A stretch of DNA of 39,278 nucleotides from Pseudomonadales bacterium. Its GTDB lineage: Bacteria > Pseudomonadota > Gammaproteobacteria > Pseudomonadales > Azotimanducaceae. Location: positions 1 to 39,278 of the forward strand of contig JAJDTI010000125.1 in assembly GCA_022827245.1 (NCBI GenBank), in the 5' to 3' direction. Shown in pieces: positions 14,491-23,430 of the stretch (within the stretch, counting starts at the first letter, position 1; each line of letters begins with the position of its first letter). The notes beneath the pieces were generated by a model, which searched no databases, had not been told where the DNA came from, and saw only the letters and a list, made by a program, of their open reading frames with translations. The position numbers and the translations under genes were made by a program.

Positions 14491-16677
14491 TCAGACCCTC
14501 ACGGGCAACGACCGGTGCCGCACCCCGGTAGCCGCGAACACCGCGTTCACCAGCGCCGGCGCGATCGGCGGCACCCCGGGCTCTCCCACACCCGCGGGCA
14601 GCGCATCCGAAGGCACCAGTTCCACGACGATCTCCGGGCTTTCCGACATGCGCAGCACCGGGTAGCCGTCGAAGTTGTCCTGGTCGACGCGGCCGTTGCT
14701 CATGGTGATCTCGCCGTGCAGGGCGAGGGACAGGCCGAAGACGACCGCGCCCTCCATCTGCGCCATGCAGGTGTCCGGGTTGATGTAGGTGCCGCAGTCG
14801 AGCACGACGTGGGCCTTGTCCACGCTGAGCCCCGAGTCCCCCGCCGTCACCTCCATCACGGTGGCGACGTAGGAGCGGAAGCTGTGGTGCACGGCGAAGC
14901 CGACACCGCGCCCCGCCTCCCGCGCCGCGTCCCAGTCCGAGATCGCCCGCGCGCGCTCGATCACATGGCGCAGCCGCGCGAGGTCCAAGCCGTGGCCTTC
15001 CGGCGGCTGCATGCCCGGCACGGTGAGGACCCCGGACGGGCCGAGCAGGTCGAGCCGATAGTCGATGGGATCGCGACCCGCCGCCGCGGCCAGTTCGTCG
15101 ATGAAGATGTTGGCCGAGAACGAATGGAAGATGTTGCACACGCTGCGCAGCCACCCCATGCGTACCCCCGGCTGCACCCCCGCATACTCGTACCGCTGGT
15201 TCGCGATCTGGTACGGGAGGTTCGAGAACCCCATCTCGAGTTCCCAGTCCGCCGGTTGTTCGGCCGCACCGTCGAAGGTCGTCAGGATGCTCGGGAACGC
15301 CGTGCGCTGCAGCCACGCCGCCGGATTCCCGTCGGCGTCGAGCTTCGCCCGGTGATACTGGGCGCTCGCCGCGTGGAAGAAGTCGTGGCCGATGTCGTCC
15401 TCGCGGGTCCAGGTGACCCGAATGGGGCGTTGCAGCCGCTTCGAGAGTTCCACCGCTTCCAGGACGAAGTCCGGCTTCGACTTGCGCCCGAAGGCGCCGC
15501 CGAGGAGCGTGACGTTGATGGTGACGTTGGCCGCATCCGTTCCGAGCCAGCCGGCCACCAGCGCCCTTGTCGACTGCGGGTCCTGCACCGGCGCCCACAC
15601 CTCGCAGCGGCCATCCGCGACGTTCGCCAGCGCCACCGGCGGCTCCATCGGGGCGTGGGAGAGGAATGGCGTCTCGTAGAGTGCCTCGATCTCCGTGCCC
15701 TCACCCGCAAGCGCGGCATCGACGTCGCCCGCGTCGTAGAGGCGCTCCCCGCCGGCTTGCACGGCCTCGCGCAGTTGCGCCGTGAACTCGGCGCTGTCGA
15801 AAGCCGCGTTGGGGCCTTCCGTCCACTGCACGTCGAGGGCGTTCGCGATGCGGATCGCGGTCCACGTGCGGTCCGCGACGACGGCAACGCCCCCGAGCGG
15901 ATTGAACATGGCGCCGATACCCGAGACGCCGGGCAGGGTCTCCACGGCGATCAGGCCGGGTTCGTCCGCCGGCGGCTCGAAGCTCGCCACCTGCGAGCCG
16001 AGCGACGGCGGCCGGACGATGACCGCGTGCGCCATGTTCGGCAGGGTCAGGTCCGCCCCGAAGGTGGCCTTGCCGTCCGCCACGTCGTCGGCGTCCACGT
16101 GCACCCGGTGCTTGCCGATGTAGCGATACGCGTCGCGGCTCTTGAGCGCCGGGTTCTCGGGAACCGGCAGTTCGGACGCGGCGCCGACGAGGTCTCCGTA
16201 CGGCGCGGAGCGGCCTGACGGGGCGTGGCGCACGGTGTGGTCCACGGCTTCGACTTCCGCCATCGGCACGCCCCACTCGTTCGCGGCGGCCGTGCGCAGC
16301 ATCTCGCGCGCGCTCGCGCCGGCGTTCCGCAACACGTCGAACAGGAACCGGATGCTCTGGGAGCCGTCGGTGTTTTGATCGCCGTAGACGGGATCGCCGA
16401 CCGCCTGGGCCACGGTCACGCGGCTCCAGTCCGCGTCCAGTTCGTCCGCGACGATCTGCGCGAGCGCCGTGCGGATCCCCTGGCCCATCTCGGACCGGCT
16501 GGCCGTCACGGTGACGGTACCGTCGCCGGCCATCGAGAGGAACACGTTCGGCGTCAACGTCGCGTTCCGCGACGGCATCGGGCCCGTCGAGCAGCCAGGC
16601 ACCGCCGCACCGACGACGAGGACGCCCGAAGCCTGCAGGAAGCGGCGTCGGGACAGGTTCGTGACGGTCATGTTCAT
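14491..16677 (-). CDS. Molybdopterin-binding subunit of an isoquinoline 1-oxidoreductase-type molybdenum hydroxylase
   Basis: This 728-residue large subunit belongs to the xanthine dehydrogenase/aldehyde oxidase family, closest to IorB/YagR-like periplasmic enzymes. The N-terminus carries a twin-arginine signal ([12 protein letters not shown]) with a following hydrophobic stretch and a lipobox-like VPGCS. Further on are [21 protein letters not shown] (about 60-80), [13 protein letters not shown] (about 432-444) and the C-terminal segment [23 protein letters not shown]. These are molybdopterin-contacting motifs including the catalytic glutamate in GVGEPG. It hydroxylates an N-heterocycle or aldehyde with water as oxygen donor. 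Its start overlaps the stop of the iron-sulfur subunit (ATGA). Confidence 0.93.
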   Translation of the reverse strand: MNMTVTNLSRRRFLQASGVLVVGAAVPGCSTGPMPSRNATLTPNVFLSMAGDGTVTVTASRSEMGQGIRTALAQIVADELDADWSRVTVAQAVGDPVYGDQNTDGSQSIRFLFDVLRNAGASAREMLRTAAANEWGVPMAEVEAVDHTVRHAPSGRSAPYGDLVGAASELPVPENPALKSRDAYRYIGKHRVHVDADDVADGKATFGADLTLPNMAHAVIVRPPSLGSQVASFEPPADEPGLIAVETLPGVSGIGAMFNPLGGVAVVADRTWTAIRIANALDVQWTEGPNAAFDSAEFTAQLREAVQAGGERLYDAGDVDAALAGEGTEIEALYETPFLSHAPMEPPVALANVADGRCEVWAPVQDPQSTRALVAGWLGTDAANVTINVTLLGGAFGRKSKPDFVLEAVELSKRLQRPIRVTWTREDDIGHDFFHAASAQYHRAKLDADGNPAAWLQRTAFPSILTTFDGAAEQPADWELEMGFSNLPYQIANQRYEYAGVQPGVRMGWLRSVCNIFHSFSANIFIDELAAAAGRDPIDYRLDLLGPSGVLTVPGMQPPEGHGLDLARLRHVIERARAISDWDAAREAGRGVGFAVHHSFRSYVATVMEVTAGDSGLSVDKAHVVLDCGTYINPDTCMAQMEGAVVFGLSLALHGEITMSNGRVDQDNFDGYPVLRMSESPEIVVELVPSDALPAGVGEPGVPPIAPALVNAVFAATGVRHRSLPVRV

Positions 16678-17138
16678 GTCCGCGCCTCCCCGGCCTCCCT
16701 GATGGCCGCCCGGATACGTCCGTAGGTCCCGCATCGGCAGATGTTCCCGGACATGGCCCGGTCGATGTCCTCGTCCGTCGGCGCCGGCGTGCCGTCGAGC
16801 AGCGCCGAGGCCGACATGAGCTGTCCGGCCTGGCAGTACCCGCACTGGGGCACGTTGTTCTGCACCCACGCCTCGACCAGCTTCGGGTGGCTCGCCCTGA
16901 GACCCTCGATGGTCGCGATGGACTTGCCTTGCACGGAGCCTACAGGCGTCTGGCACGAGCGCACCGGCGTGCCGTCGATGCGCACCGTGCACGCACCGCA
17001 CAGCGCCTTCCCGCAGCCGTACTTGGTTCCGGTCATGCCGAGGTCGTCGCGCAGCGCCCACAGGAGCGGCGTGTCCTCCGGCGCGGTCACCTGTACGGGC
17101 GACCCGTTCACGATCAGTTCGATAGCCACTTCAAGCAC
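16674..17138 (-). CDS. 2Fe-2S subunit of the isoquinoline 1-oxidoreductase-type hydroxylase
   Basis: This 154-residue subunit carries both iron-sulfur clusters of the family. The plant-ferredoxin-type N-terminal cluster ligands are in [18 protein letters not shown] (about 39-56) with a later cysteine in RSCQTP. The C-terminal cluster is in [13 protein letters not shown] and [13 protein letters not shown]. It passes electrons from the molybdenum site to an acceptor, commonly a cytochrome. A GTG start (17138) is used because no ATG fits and a purine-rich AGGCGAGGG precedes it. No FAD subunit is present, as is normal for IorAB-type enzymes. An 11-base inverted repeat CTATC-T-GATAG at 17168-17178 in the upstream region could be a regulator site. 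Confidence 0.93.
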   Translation of the reverse strand: MLEVAIELIVNGSPVQVTAPEDTPLLWALRDDLGMTGTKYGCGKALCGACTVRIDGTPVRSCQTPVGSVQGKSIATIEGLRASHPKLVEAWVQNNVPQCGYCQAGQLMSASALLDGTPAPTDEDIDRAMSGNICRCGTYGRIRAAIREAGEART

Positions 17139-17293
17139 CCCCTCGCCTAAGGCTGCCGAAACGATAACTATCTGATAGAAAGCGGTTTTTCAGACGTCCT
17201 GGCAGCCGTCATCACAGATGATGCGCCGATACGCCGCCCGGATGCAACACACCCCTCGAGACACCCCTCGCGAATCGGCTCGTCGCCCTGCCG

Positions 17294-17797
17294 TCAGGTC
17301 ACCAACTGCAGCTTCTCGACCAGGGGCACGTCCGCCTCGTCGAGCGCCGCCGCATATGCGGACGCGGAGCGACAGAACGCCTGCCGCAGCCGGCCCGCGA
17401 CCATCCGTCCGACGTGCTCCGCCGCCCGGTCGAGACGGCCCCGGTGCAGGTCCTGGATCGCGCGCAGGAGATCGCGCTCGTCCGAACTCAGCGTGGGACA
17501 TGGGACACAACGGATGTTGACCGGTCGAAACGCCGCCACGGCGACGAGGCTCATGGTCTCGTCCAGCAGCGCAGCGGCCTCCGGACAGCGCGCGACGCCG
17601 TAGGTGTAGGCAAGCGCTTCCTCGACCGGCTTCCCCTGCTCGACCGCCACGCGCCACCTGCGCGCGCTCCAGATGAACAGTTGGCCGCCGAGCGAGAGGG
17701 CCTCGGTGCGAACCTCGGGCCCGTCGCTGGCGGGCACGTGGTCGCAGCGCTCTCGGGGAGGATCGCTGGTCGCCTCCGTCGTTTCGTCCCGCGCCAT
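17294..17797 (-). CDS. Uncharacterised protein, last gene of a Fur-associated operon
   Basis: This 167-residue protein is not recognised. It has no signal peptide and no clear membrane segment. An acidic N-terminal tail (about 35 residues) precedes a helical body beginning ALSLGGQLFIWSARRWRVAVEQG. Three cysteines lie in the second half (including RCVPCP), but not in a standard metal-binding pattern. The start at 17797 is chosen because it lies 4 bases after the stop of the preceding gene; a longer frame would overlap it. It is third in a probable operon with an unknown 258-residue protein and a DUF3325-like membrane protein, behind a promoter with a Fur-box-like site, so an iron-linked role is inferred. 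Confidence 0.7.
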   Translation of the reverse strand: MARDETTEATSDPPRERCDHVPASDGPEVRTEALSLGGQLFIWSARRWRVAVEQGKPVEEALAYTYGVARCPEAAALLDETMSLVAVAAFRPVNIRCVPCPTLSSDERDLLRAIQDLHRGRLDRAAEHVGRMVAGRLRQAFCRSASAYAAALDEADVPLVEKLQLVT

Positions 17798-17801
17798 GAC
17801 G

Positions 17802-18578
17802 CTACAGGACGAGTTCCGGCGCGGTGATCGTGGCGGCCATGTTCTGCCGGACACGGAGCTGCATCTTGTCCCGCTGCCGGGTCCAGCGGCTCATCCGGGC
17901 CCGGGCGGTCGGCCCGCCGAGCGCCGTCGCGGAGTCCCGGAACGCCCTGCCGAAGTGGAGCGGGAGGCGCAGCGTCTGCGCCACCGTGAAGCCGGAGACG
18001 TGCACCACGTCCCAGAGCGGCATGGCGAGGTCTCCATGAAGGCGCTCGGTGATCTCCACGCCGATGAACCGGCCGGCGCGGTCGCGCTGGTGCAACCGCC
18101 GCATGGCCGGACCCGAGAATTCGTACTGGGACCGGTAGTAGTCGGGGCGTTCGGCCGGCTTCGAGAACACGTACTCGATCGACTGCAGCAACCGGCGCTC
18201 CCGGGCGGGACCGTCCACGGGATACACCATGTCGAGGGACGGCTGGGGACGCGCCCGGCCGACGGAACGCAGGTCCGCGCCGCTGTCTCCCGCCAGCCCC
18301 GCGATCGTGTCCGCGAGCTCCGGAGCGTCGGCTCCCGGCGCGGCCAGGACCAGCATCCAGTACGACCAGGAGGGCGCCTCCCGCGTCCTGCGCCGCGGCT
18401 TGTGGGAAACGGGGAGGAACGCCAGTACCCGACCCTCTCCCACACGGGATGCGAGTGCTTCGCGGAAGGGACCGCCCACCCATCGCTCGAAGTCGGGCAG
18501 GCGCCCGCGCGCCACCGACCAGGCCGCATCCACCGCGGTCAGGTCTTCCCAGCGTACCGGAGCTGCGTCGGCGCTCAT
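17802..18578 (-). CDS. Uncharacterised 258-residue protein in Fur-associated operon
   Basis: This protein is not recognised. It is soluble by inspection, with no signal peptide, and rich in Arg and Trp. Conserved-looking stretches include WSYWMLVLAAPGADAPELAD (about 71-90), QSIEYVFSKPAERPDYYRSQYEF (about 132-154) and FIGVEITERLHGDLAMPLWD. Its start overlaps the stop of the DUF3325-like gene (ATGA), and its stop is 4 bases from the next gene, so the three are translated together. It may take part in iron or siderophore handling; that is inferred only from the operon and its Fur-like promoter. Confidence 0.75.
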   Translation of the reverse strand: MSADAAPVRWEDLTAVDAAWSVARGRLPDFERWVGGPFREALASRVGEGRVLAFLPVSHKPRRRTREAPSWSYWMLVLAAPGADAPELADTIAGLAGDSGADLRSVGRARPQPSLDMVYPVDGPARERRLLQSIEYVFSKPAERPDYYRSQYEFSGPAMRRLHQRDRAGRFIGVEITERLHGDLAMPLWDVVHVSGFTVAQTLRLPLHFGRAFRDSATALGGPTARARMSRWTRQRDKMQLRVRQNMAATITAPELVL

Positions 18579-18862
18579 GAGCCGCGCTTCCAGCGTTTCC
18601 AACCGATCCGGTTGACGCCCTGCGTGATCAGCCAACCGAGCACGCATGCCCCGCCCGTCCACAGGACGAAGGCCGCGGCGTCGCCGACGGCCGCCAGCCA
18701 CAAGCCCGGCAGCAGGCACAGGAGGAAGAGCCCCGTCCGCAACAGGCGGATCGGACGCCTGGCCCGGTTCGCGCGTTCCCGCTTGGGGTCGAGACGCGCG
18801 AGACCGAAGAGACAGAGGGTGGTCAGGGACAGCGATATACCGAGCATCTGCCAGCCGCTCAT
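18575..18862 (-). CDS. Small three-helix membrane protein, DUF3325-like
   Basis: This 95-residue protein has three hydrophobic segments (about residues 5-21, 40-58 and 61-80) separated by a basic loop (LDPKRERANRARRPIRLLR). The pattern resembles DUF3325 proteins, which are commonly encoded with siderophore receptors, PepSY membrane proteins and DUF3649 proteins. Here the PepSY, DUF3649-like and receptor genes lie about 9-13 kb away on the same strand. It leads an operon with two unrecognised genes, 84 bases downstream of a Fur-box-like promoter. The DUF match is by eye. Confidence 0.7.
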   Translation of the reverse strand: MSGWQMLGISLSLTTLCLFGLARLDPKRERANRARRPIRLLRTGLFLLCLLPGLWLAAVGDAAAFVLWTGGACVLGWLITQGVNRIGWKRWKRGS

Positions 18863-18945
18863 GGATGTGCGGGTGGGAGGAGAAACGCCCGCCGATGTCC
18901 GTTGCTGGATCGATCGCTCATCGCCAATCCCTGACCAACGCCAAT

Positions 18946-18964
18946 GATAATGATTCGCATTTAT
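18946..18964 (-). promoter_or_regulatory. Fur-box-like operator
   Basis: GATAATGATTCGCATTTAT matches 13 of 19 positions of the classical Fur box, including the first nine. It overlaps the -10 and spacer of the promoter at 18947-18975, where an iron-loaded repressor would block transcription of the operon starting at 18862. Confidence 0.7.
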
Positions 18965-18975
18965 GGCCTTGTCAA
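18947..18975 (-). promoter_or_regulatory. Sigma-70-type promoter of the DUF3325-like operon
   Basis: On the minus strand a perfect TTGACA (plus 18970-18975) is followed after 17 bases by CATTAT (plus 18947-18952, 4 of 6 to consensus). This is the best promoter seen in the window. Confidence 0.65.
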
Positions 18976-18997
18976 GGTCGGCCGATGTCCGGTTCCG

Positions 18998-21549
18998 TCA
19001 ACGCCCGGAGGTACCACCCAACAGGCGAGGGTCCGCGTAGTTGTCGTCGACGGTGCGTTCGTACGCCGGCGACGCATCCCGGATCACGAACGGGATCCCG
19101 GGCGCGGCGAGCGGGCCGCGGGCGGAGACCCACGTCGGAGCCGCCGATTCCTCCGCGGGCACCAGGCGCAGTCTCTCCGGCGTGTCGTCCGCCACCCAGC
19201 CGGCGCCGGCCCAGGCCCAGCGGCGCGCCGACACACCAAGCGCCTCCTCTTCCGGGATCAGGGCGACGTCCGCCGCCAGCGGCGGGCCGAGCAGCGCTGC
19301 CGCCGACTCGGGGCCCACCAACGCCACGAGCGCGCTGGTGAGCGTCTCGCCCGGCTGGCGGATCCGCGCCGGTAGCTCGCCGAGCACCTGCGCGACCCGC
19401 TCACGCGACAGCCCCGCCGACCAGGCGAGCGTCGCAAGGGCCGCGTAGTGCGGCAACCATTCGCCGCGGGCCGCGGCCACGCGGTCGACCGGCTCATCCA
19501 GCGTGCCCAGGCCCTCGGCCGTCCGGTCCGCGTGGCGCGTCTGCAACGCGAGGGAAGCCTCGAGACCGCTGGCTTGCTCGACACACGACAGCGCCACCTG
19601 ACCCGCCACACCATCGAGGTACCAGCGCGCGCCGGGCTCCAGGCGCAAGTCGGCGCGGTCGGCAAGGCACCGCTTCGCCAATGCGCGGGCGATGCGCTCT
19701 TCGCGCAGCCATTTCCCCAAGCCCTCGTCGCCGGCGTCCCAGGCAACTTCCTCTGGCAGCCAGAGGACGCCGCCGTGCACGCCCGCCTCTCCGGACCCAC
19801 GGGGCGCCTGGAGGACGTGGTCGACGTCCGGGACGTGGCCAAGCGCAGTCTCGACGCATCCGCGCGTCTCGGCCAATGCCACGCGGACTAGTTCGGCGGC
19901 GTCGCCCCGCGTGGGGCCGTGCCGGATGGTCGGGCCTCGCTCGCCGTGCGGCGACAGCGGCTCGGGCGACCAGACACTGGCGAAGTCGAGCGGTCCGTCG
20001 GTCGCGCCCGACGCCGCCACGACATGTCCGGCAGCGGGGAAGGAGACCGTCCAGCTCCAGTCTCCGGCGGGAGCTACTGCCAACGCAGGGGCCAACGCGT
20101 CGCGGTCCGGCACTTCCGGTCGTTGCACGGGCAGGCCGTGACGTTGCCGATCCGCCGGCGCCACGACGAGCCGCTCCGGATCATGACCGAGCGTTGGAAG
20201 CAGATCGGCCGCACGCAGCCAGACGCCGCTCCGGTGCAACCAGGGAGGATCCTCTTCCACCGGCCAGTCGGCCAGCGCGATATCGAGCGCCAGACGGACG
20301 CGACAGGGGCCGTCGACGCACTCGGGCATGGCAATGACGACGTGGTCACCGGTCCGCTCGACCCGGCGCGGGTTGCCCGCCACCTCGGCCGACACGAGGG
20401 CCAGGCCGTGCGGCAGCGTGGCGTGCAGGCGGGCGGTGCGAACCCCGCGCAGCTCCCAATCGACGCTGCCAAACCGCTCCACGGGATCGAGCCGCGCCGC
20501 CACGTGACCGCCCGTCAGCGTATAGGGCGCCGCTTCGTGCCAGCGTTCCCGCTCCCAGGCCGCGTCGTCGGCCAGCGCATCGTTGACCGCCTGGAACTCC
20601 CCGTGTTCGACGAGACGCCCGTACAGCACGACGGCGGCCACCGCGACGACCACCGCCCCCACGGCGACCGTCGCCCCCGCCGACCCGGCGCAACGCCGGG
20701 CCAGGTCGCGCACGCGGTCCCTCCAGCGCAGCGCGCAGCCGCGGCGCCAGACCAGCCAGCTCGCGCCAACGACCGCCACCACGCACCCGATCTTGAGGGC
20801 GTCGGCCACCAGTACGCCGGCCAGCCAGGGAGCCCACCCGACGACTTCGGAAGGGGCGACGTGCGGGGGGATGCCGAACTGCAGCGGCGGGTACTCGACG
20901 ACTCCCAGTTCGTGGTTCACGACCGCCACGAAGGCCAGGAAGATCGATGCCGCGTACGCCGCACCCGTATGTCGTATCAACGCGTGCGCCACCACCGTCA
21001 GCGCGCAGATCTCTAGCATGGACGGCAGCAGGATCAGGCCCACGAACGTGAACGGCAGATCGATCCGGATGGCGTCGAAAGCCCCGACGGCGGTCACGAT
21101 CAGGCCTCCCACCGCCGGTATCGCGCAGAGGAGCGCGGTCATGCCGAAAGCCGCGGTCACCTTCCCGAGGACCCTGACGCCAAGGGGCGCCGGCGCCGCA
21201 TCGAGCAGTTCGTCGAACCCGGGGCGCCGTCCGGGCGCATGAGCACGCCGACCGCCCCGGTGACGACGAACACCATGATCATGTACACGAACTCGACCTG
21301 GAACGGCAGCAGCGCCTCCGGACGCGGCACGAGGGGGCCCTCGGAGTGCCCGACGAAGTTCACGAAGGACCCCAGCACGGACGCCAGCAGCAACAGCCCC
21401 ATCGCCACCCGGATGCCGGACCCGCGCGTCGATACCCGCCACTGCCACCCGGCTTCGGCGGCATAAGCGGACAACCAACGCGGCACGGCCGTCGCGAGCA
21501 CCGGCGCTTCCTCCCTACGGGTGTGGTCGTCCGCCTGGGCGTTCGTCAC
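18998..21549 (-). CDS. ABC-2 permease with large M1-peptidase-like periplasmic domain, apparent frameshift
   Basis: Two overlapping frames make up one protein of about 850 residues. The N-terminal frame (start 21549: PRWLSAYAAEAGWQWRVSTRG, then two membrane segments) loses sense after VGVLMRPDG. The other frame carries on with GRRPGFDELLDAAPAPLGVRVLGKVTAAFG, more membrane helices, and a long periplasmic part. One missing G in the GG run at about 21228-21235 would join them. The C-terminal part resembles the M1 aminopeptidase domain of ABC permease/M1 proteins, but the region where HExxH belongs reads REERIARALAKR, so zinc binding is lost. With the neighbouring ATPase and permease it would form an exporter. 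If the frameshift is real, the gene is a pseudogene. Confidence 0.75.
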
Positions 21550-22396
21550 CGGCGCCGCCGATCCCTCGAGGACCAGCTTCCCGCGTCGCCCGCCACAACG
21601 CCACGCCGAGGACCGAGAAGCCCAGGACGAGCCAGAACACCCGGTTCGCGACGAGCTGCGGCGTCAGGGTGAGCACCGCCGTGGTCTTCTCCGCCGGCGT
21701 CCAGCGGTTCGACTGCTCCTCGGCTTCCGCGAAGCCCGTCGGGTCGATGGCCGACGCCAGGACCGGGTCGACATCGCCGCCGCGCAGCACGACCATGGCG
21801 ACCATCCAGACCAGCGCCAGCCCCGCCGAGGCGGCGAGCGGGCCGGCGGCCGTACGCGTCCAAAGGACCGCGGCCACGTAGAGCGCCCCCGCGAACAGCG
21901 CGTTCGGCATCGCGAACACGAGGAAACCCCAGGCCATCGCGAACCAGGGCATCGGGCCGACGGCGTCGGGGGGCAGCGCTCCGATCCAGGCGAGCACCGG
22001 CGCCATGGCGAAGCCCGCGAGGACCGACGTGGCGATCAGGCAAGCCGTACCGACAGCACCGAGGTAGCGGCCGAAAATCATCGCCCGCAACGGCAGCGGC
22101 GCCGCAAAAGCCACCTCGTGCAGGCGCGCGCCACGCTCCCGGAGCAGGGTCTGTCCGAACATCCAGGCCCACGCCAGGAACATGATCACCGACTGGCCCG
22201 AGACCATGAGGTAGACGCCGTGCGGGCTGTTGCGCGCTACCGACGTGGCGCCCATCTCGCGCATGTAGTCCGCGTTCAGCATCACGAGAACGATGTAGAT
22301 CGCGAGCCCGATCCAGACCAGTGGCACCAGCGGTCCCTGGAGACTTGCGCGGAACTCGTGCGCGGCCTCGCGCGACAGGAGCGCCCAGCTACTCAC
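21515..22396 (-). CDS. ABC-2 type exporter permease
   Basis: This 293-residue membrane protein begins SSWALLSREAAHEFRASLQGP, a typical ABC-2 N-terminal amphipathic stretch. It has about six hydrophobic segments, the first at about 25-42 and the last at about 252-270. RERGARLHEVAFAAPLPLRAMIFGRYLGA (about 86-114) is the cytoplasmic loop usually seen in ABC-2 permeases. Its start overlaps the ATPase stop (ATGA), and its end overlaps the following permease/M1-like gene by 35 bases, so the three genes are translationally coupled. It would pair with the second permease to form the membrane channel. Confidence 0.88.
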   Translation of the reverse strand: MSSWALLSREAAHEFRASLQGPLVPLVWIGLAIYIVLVMLNADYMREMGATSVARNSPHGVYLMVSGQSVIMFLAWAWMFGQTLLRERGARLHEVAFAAPLPLRAMIFGRYLGAVGTACLIATSVLAGFAMAPVLAWIGALPPDAVGPMPWFAMAWGFLVFAMPNALFAGALYVAAVLWTRTAAGPLAASAGLALVWMVAMVVLRGGDVDPVLASAIDPTGFAEAEEQSNRWTPAEKTTAVLTLTPQLVANRVFWLVLGFSVLGVALWRATREAGPRGIGGAGDERPGGRPHP

Positions 22397-23307
22397 GCGG
22401 CGGCCTCCACCGGCTGCCCGTGGGCCCGCAACGCATGGTGATAGACGTCCTCGAGGCGCGGCTCCCGGGGACGGAAGCCCGCCACTTCGACCGCACTCGC
22501 GACGACTACCCGACTGCCCTTTGGAGAGGCCGTGACGTGCAGCGCGTCCTCGGGTACGGCCTCCCCCCGCGCGACTTCACTCTCCCAGAGCCGCCCCCGA
22601 AGCGGCGCCAGAAGATCGTCCGTCGGGCCTTCCTCCACGATCCGCCCCCGATCCAGGATCGACAGGCGCGTACAGAGGTTCTCTATGTCCTCGACGATGT
22701 GCGTCGACAGCAGCACGACGGCATCGGAAGCGATGTCCGCGAGAATGCGGTGAAAACGGTTGCGCTCCGCGGGATCGAGCCCGGCCGTCGGCTCGTCCAC
22801 GATGAGGAGCCGCGGGGCGCCGAGGAGGGCCAGCCCGATCCCGAAACGCCGCAGCATGCCGCCCGAATAGGTGACCACGTGCCGGTCCGCGTCCTCCGCC
22901 AGGTTGATGCGCTCGAGCAGTTCGTCCACTTCGCGGGTGCGCTCGGCCTTGTCCGTCCGCCCCTTGAGCCAGGCGAAGCGGTGCAGCAGCTCGCGGCCCG
23001 CGACGCCCGGATACGCTCCGATCTGCTGCGGGAGATAGCCGAGGCGCCGACGCAGCCGGTCGGGCTCGGCGAGGACGTCGATGTCGTCCAGCCGAATCGA
23101 GCCGGCGTCCGGCGTCTGGAGCGTCGCCAGCGTGCGCATGAGCGTGGTCTTGCCGGCGCCGTTCGGACCGAGCAGCCCGTAGATGCCTTCGCCGACGTCC
23201 AGGTCGACGCCGTCGAGGGCGACGATGTCGCCGTAGCGCCTGACGAGACCGCGCACCCGCAGGCCCGATTCCTTGAGCTCCGGGCGCTCCCCGCTCGACT
23301 TCTCCAT
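22393..23307 (-). CDS. ABC exporter ATP-binding protein
   Basis: This 304-residue ATPase powers the adjacent ABC-2 permeases. Motifs in order: Walker A GPNGAGKTT (47-55), Q-loop YLPQQIGAYP (91-100), a signature YSGGMLRR (147-154, with Met replacing the usual Gln), Walker B RLLIVDEP (166-173) and the H-loop STHIVED (201-207). A C-terminal extension of about 80 residues follows, common in this export group. It is the first gene of the three-gene export operon and has a good ribosome-binding site (GGAGGA, 8 bases before the ATG). A Fur-box-like site lies 38 bases upstream, between this gene and the divergent RND gene. Confidence 0.95.
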   Translation of the reverse strand: MEKSSGERPELKESGLRVRGLVRRYGDIVALDGVDLDVGEGIYGLLGPNGAGKTTLMRTLATLQTPDAGSIRLDDIDVLAEPDRLRRRLGYLPQQIGAYPGVAGRELLHRFAWLKGRTDKAERTREVDELLERINLAEDADRHVVTYSGGMLRRFGIGLALLGAPRLLIVDEPTAGLDPAERNRFHRILADIASDAVVLLSTHIVEDIENLCTRLSILDRGRIVEEGPTDDLLAPLRGRLWESEVARGEAVPEDALHVTASPKGSRVVVASAVEVAGFRPREPRLEDVYHHALRAHGQPVEAAA

Positions 23308-23344
23308 CCCTGTCCTCCGTTCGCCACGCTTGCGTTTGGGAAAT

Positions 23345-23363
23345 GCAAATGGTAATGATTCTC
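23345..23363. promoter_or_regulatory. Fur-box-like operator between divergent exporter operons
   Basis: GCAAATGGTAATGATTCTC matches 14 of 19 positions of the Fur box. It lies in the 123-base gap between the ABC exporter (minus) and the RND gene (plus). A minus-strand TTGAGA (5 of 6 to the -35 consensus, plus 23360-23365) overlaps it, although no strong -10 follows. It could control both directions. Confidence 0.65.
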
Positions 23364-23430
23364 AACTCGAACGGCCATCGGTCGCCCACCGACGGCCCGT
23401 GACACCCTCCGCCACCCCACGCGAGGACGC

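Noticed and set aside
21228-21235. Programmed ribosomal frameshift in the ABC permease gene
   Set aside because: No classical slippery heptamer is visible; a missing base by mutation or sequencing error is simpler.
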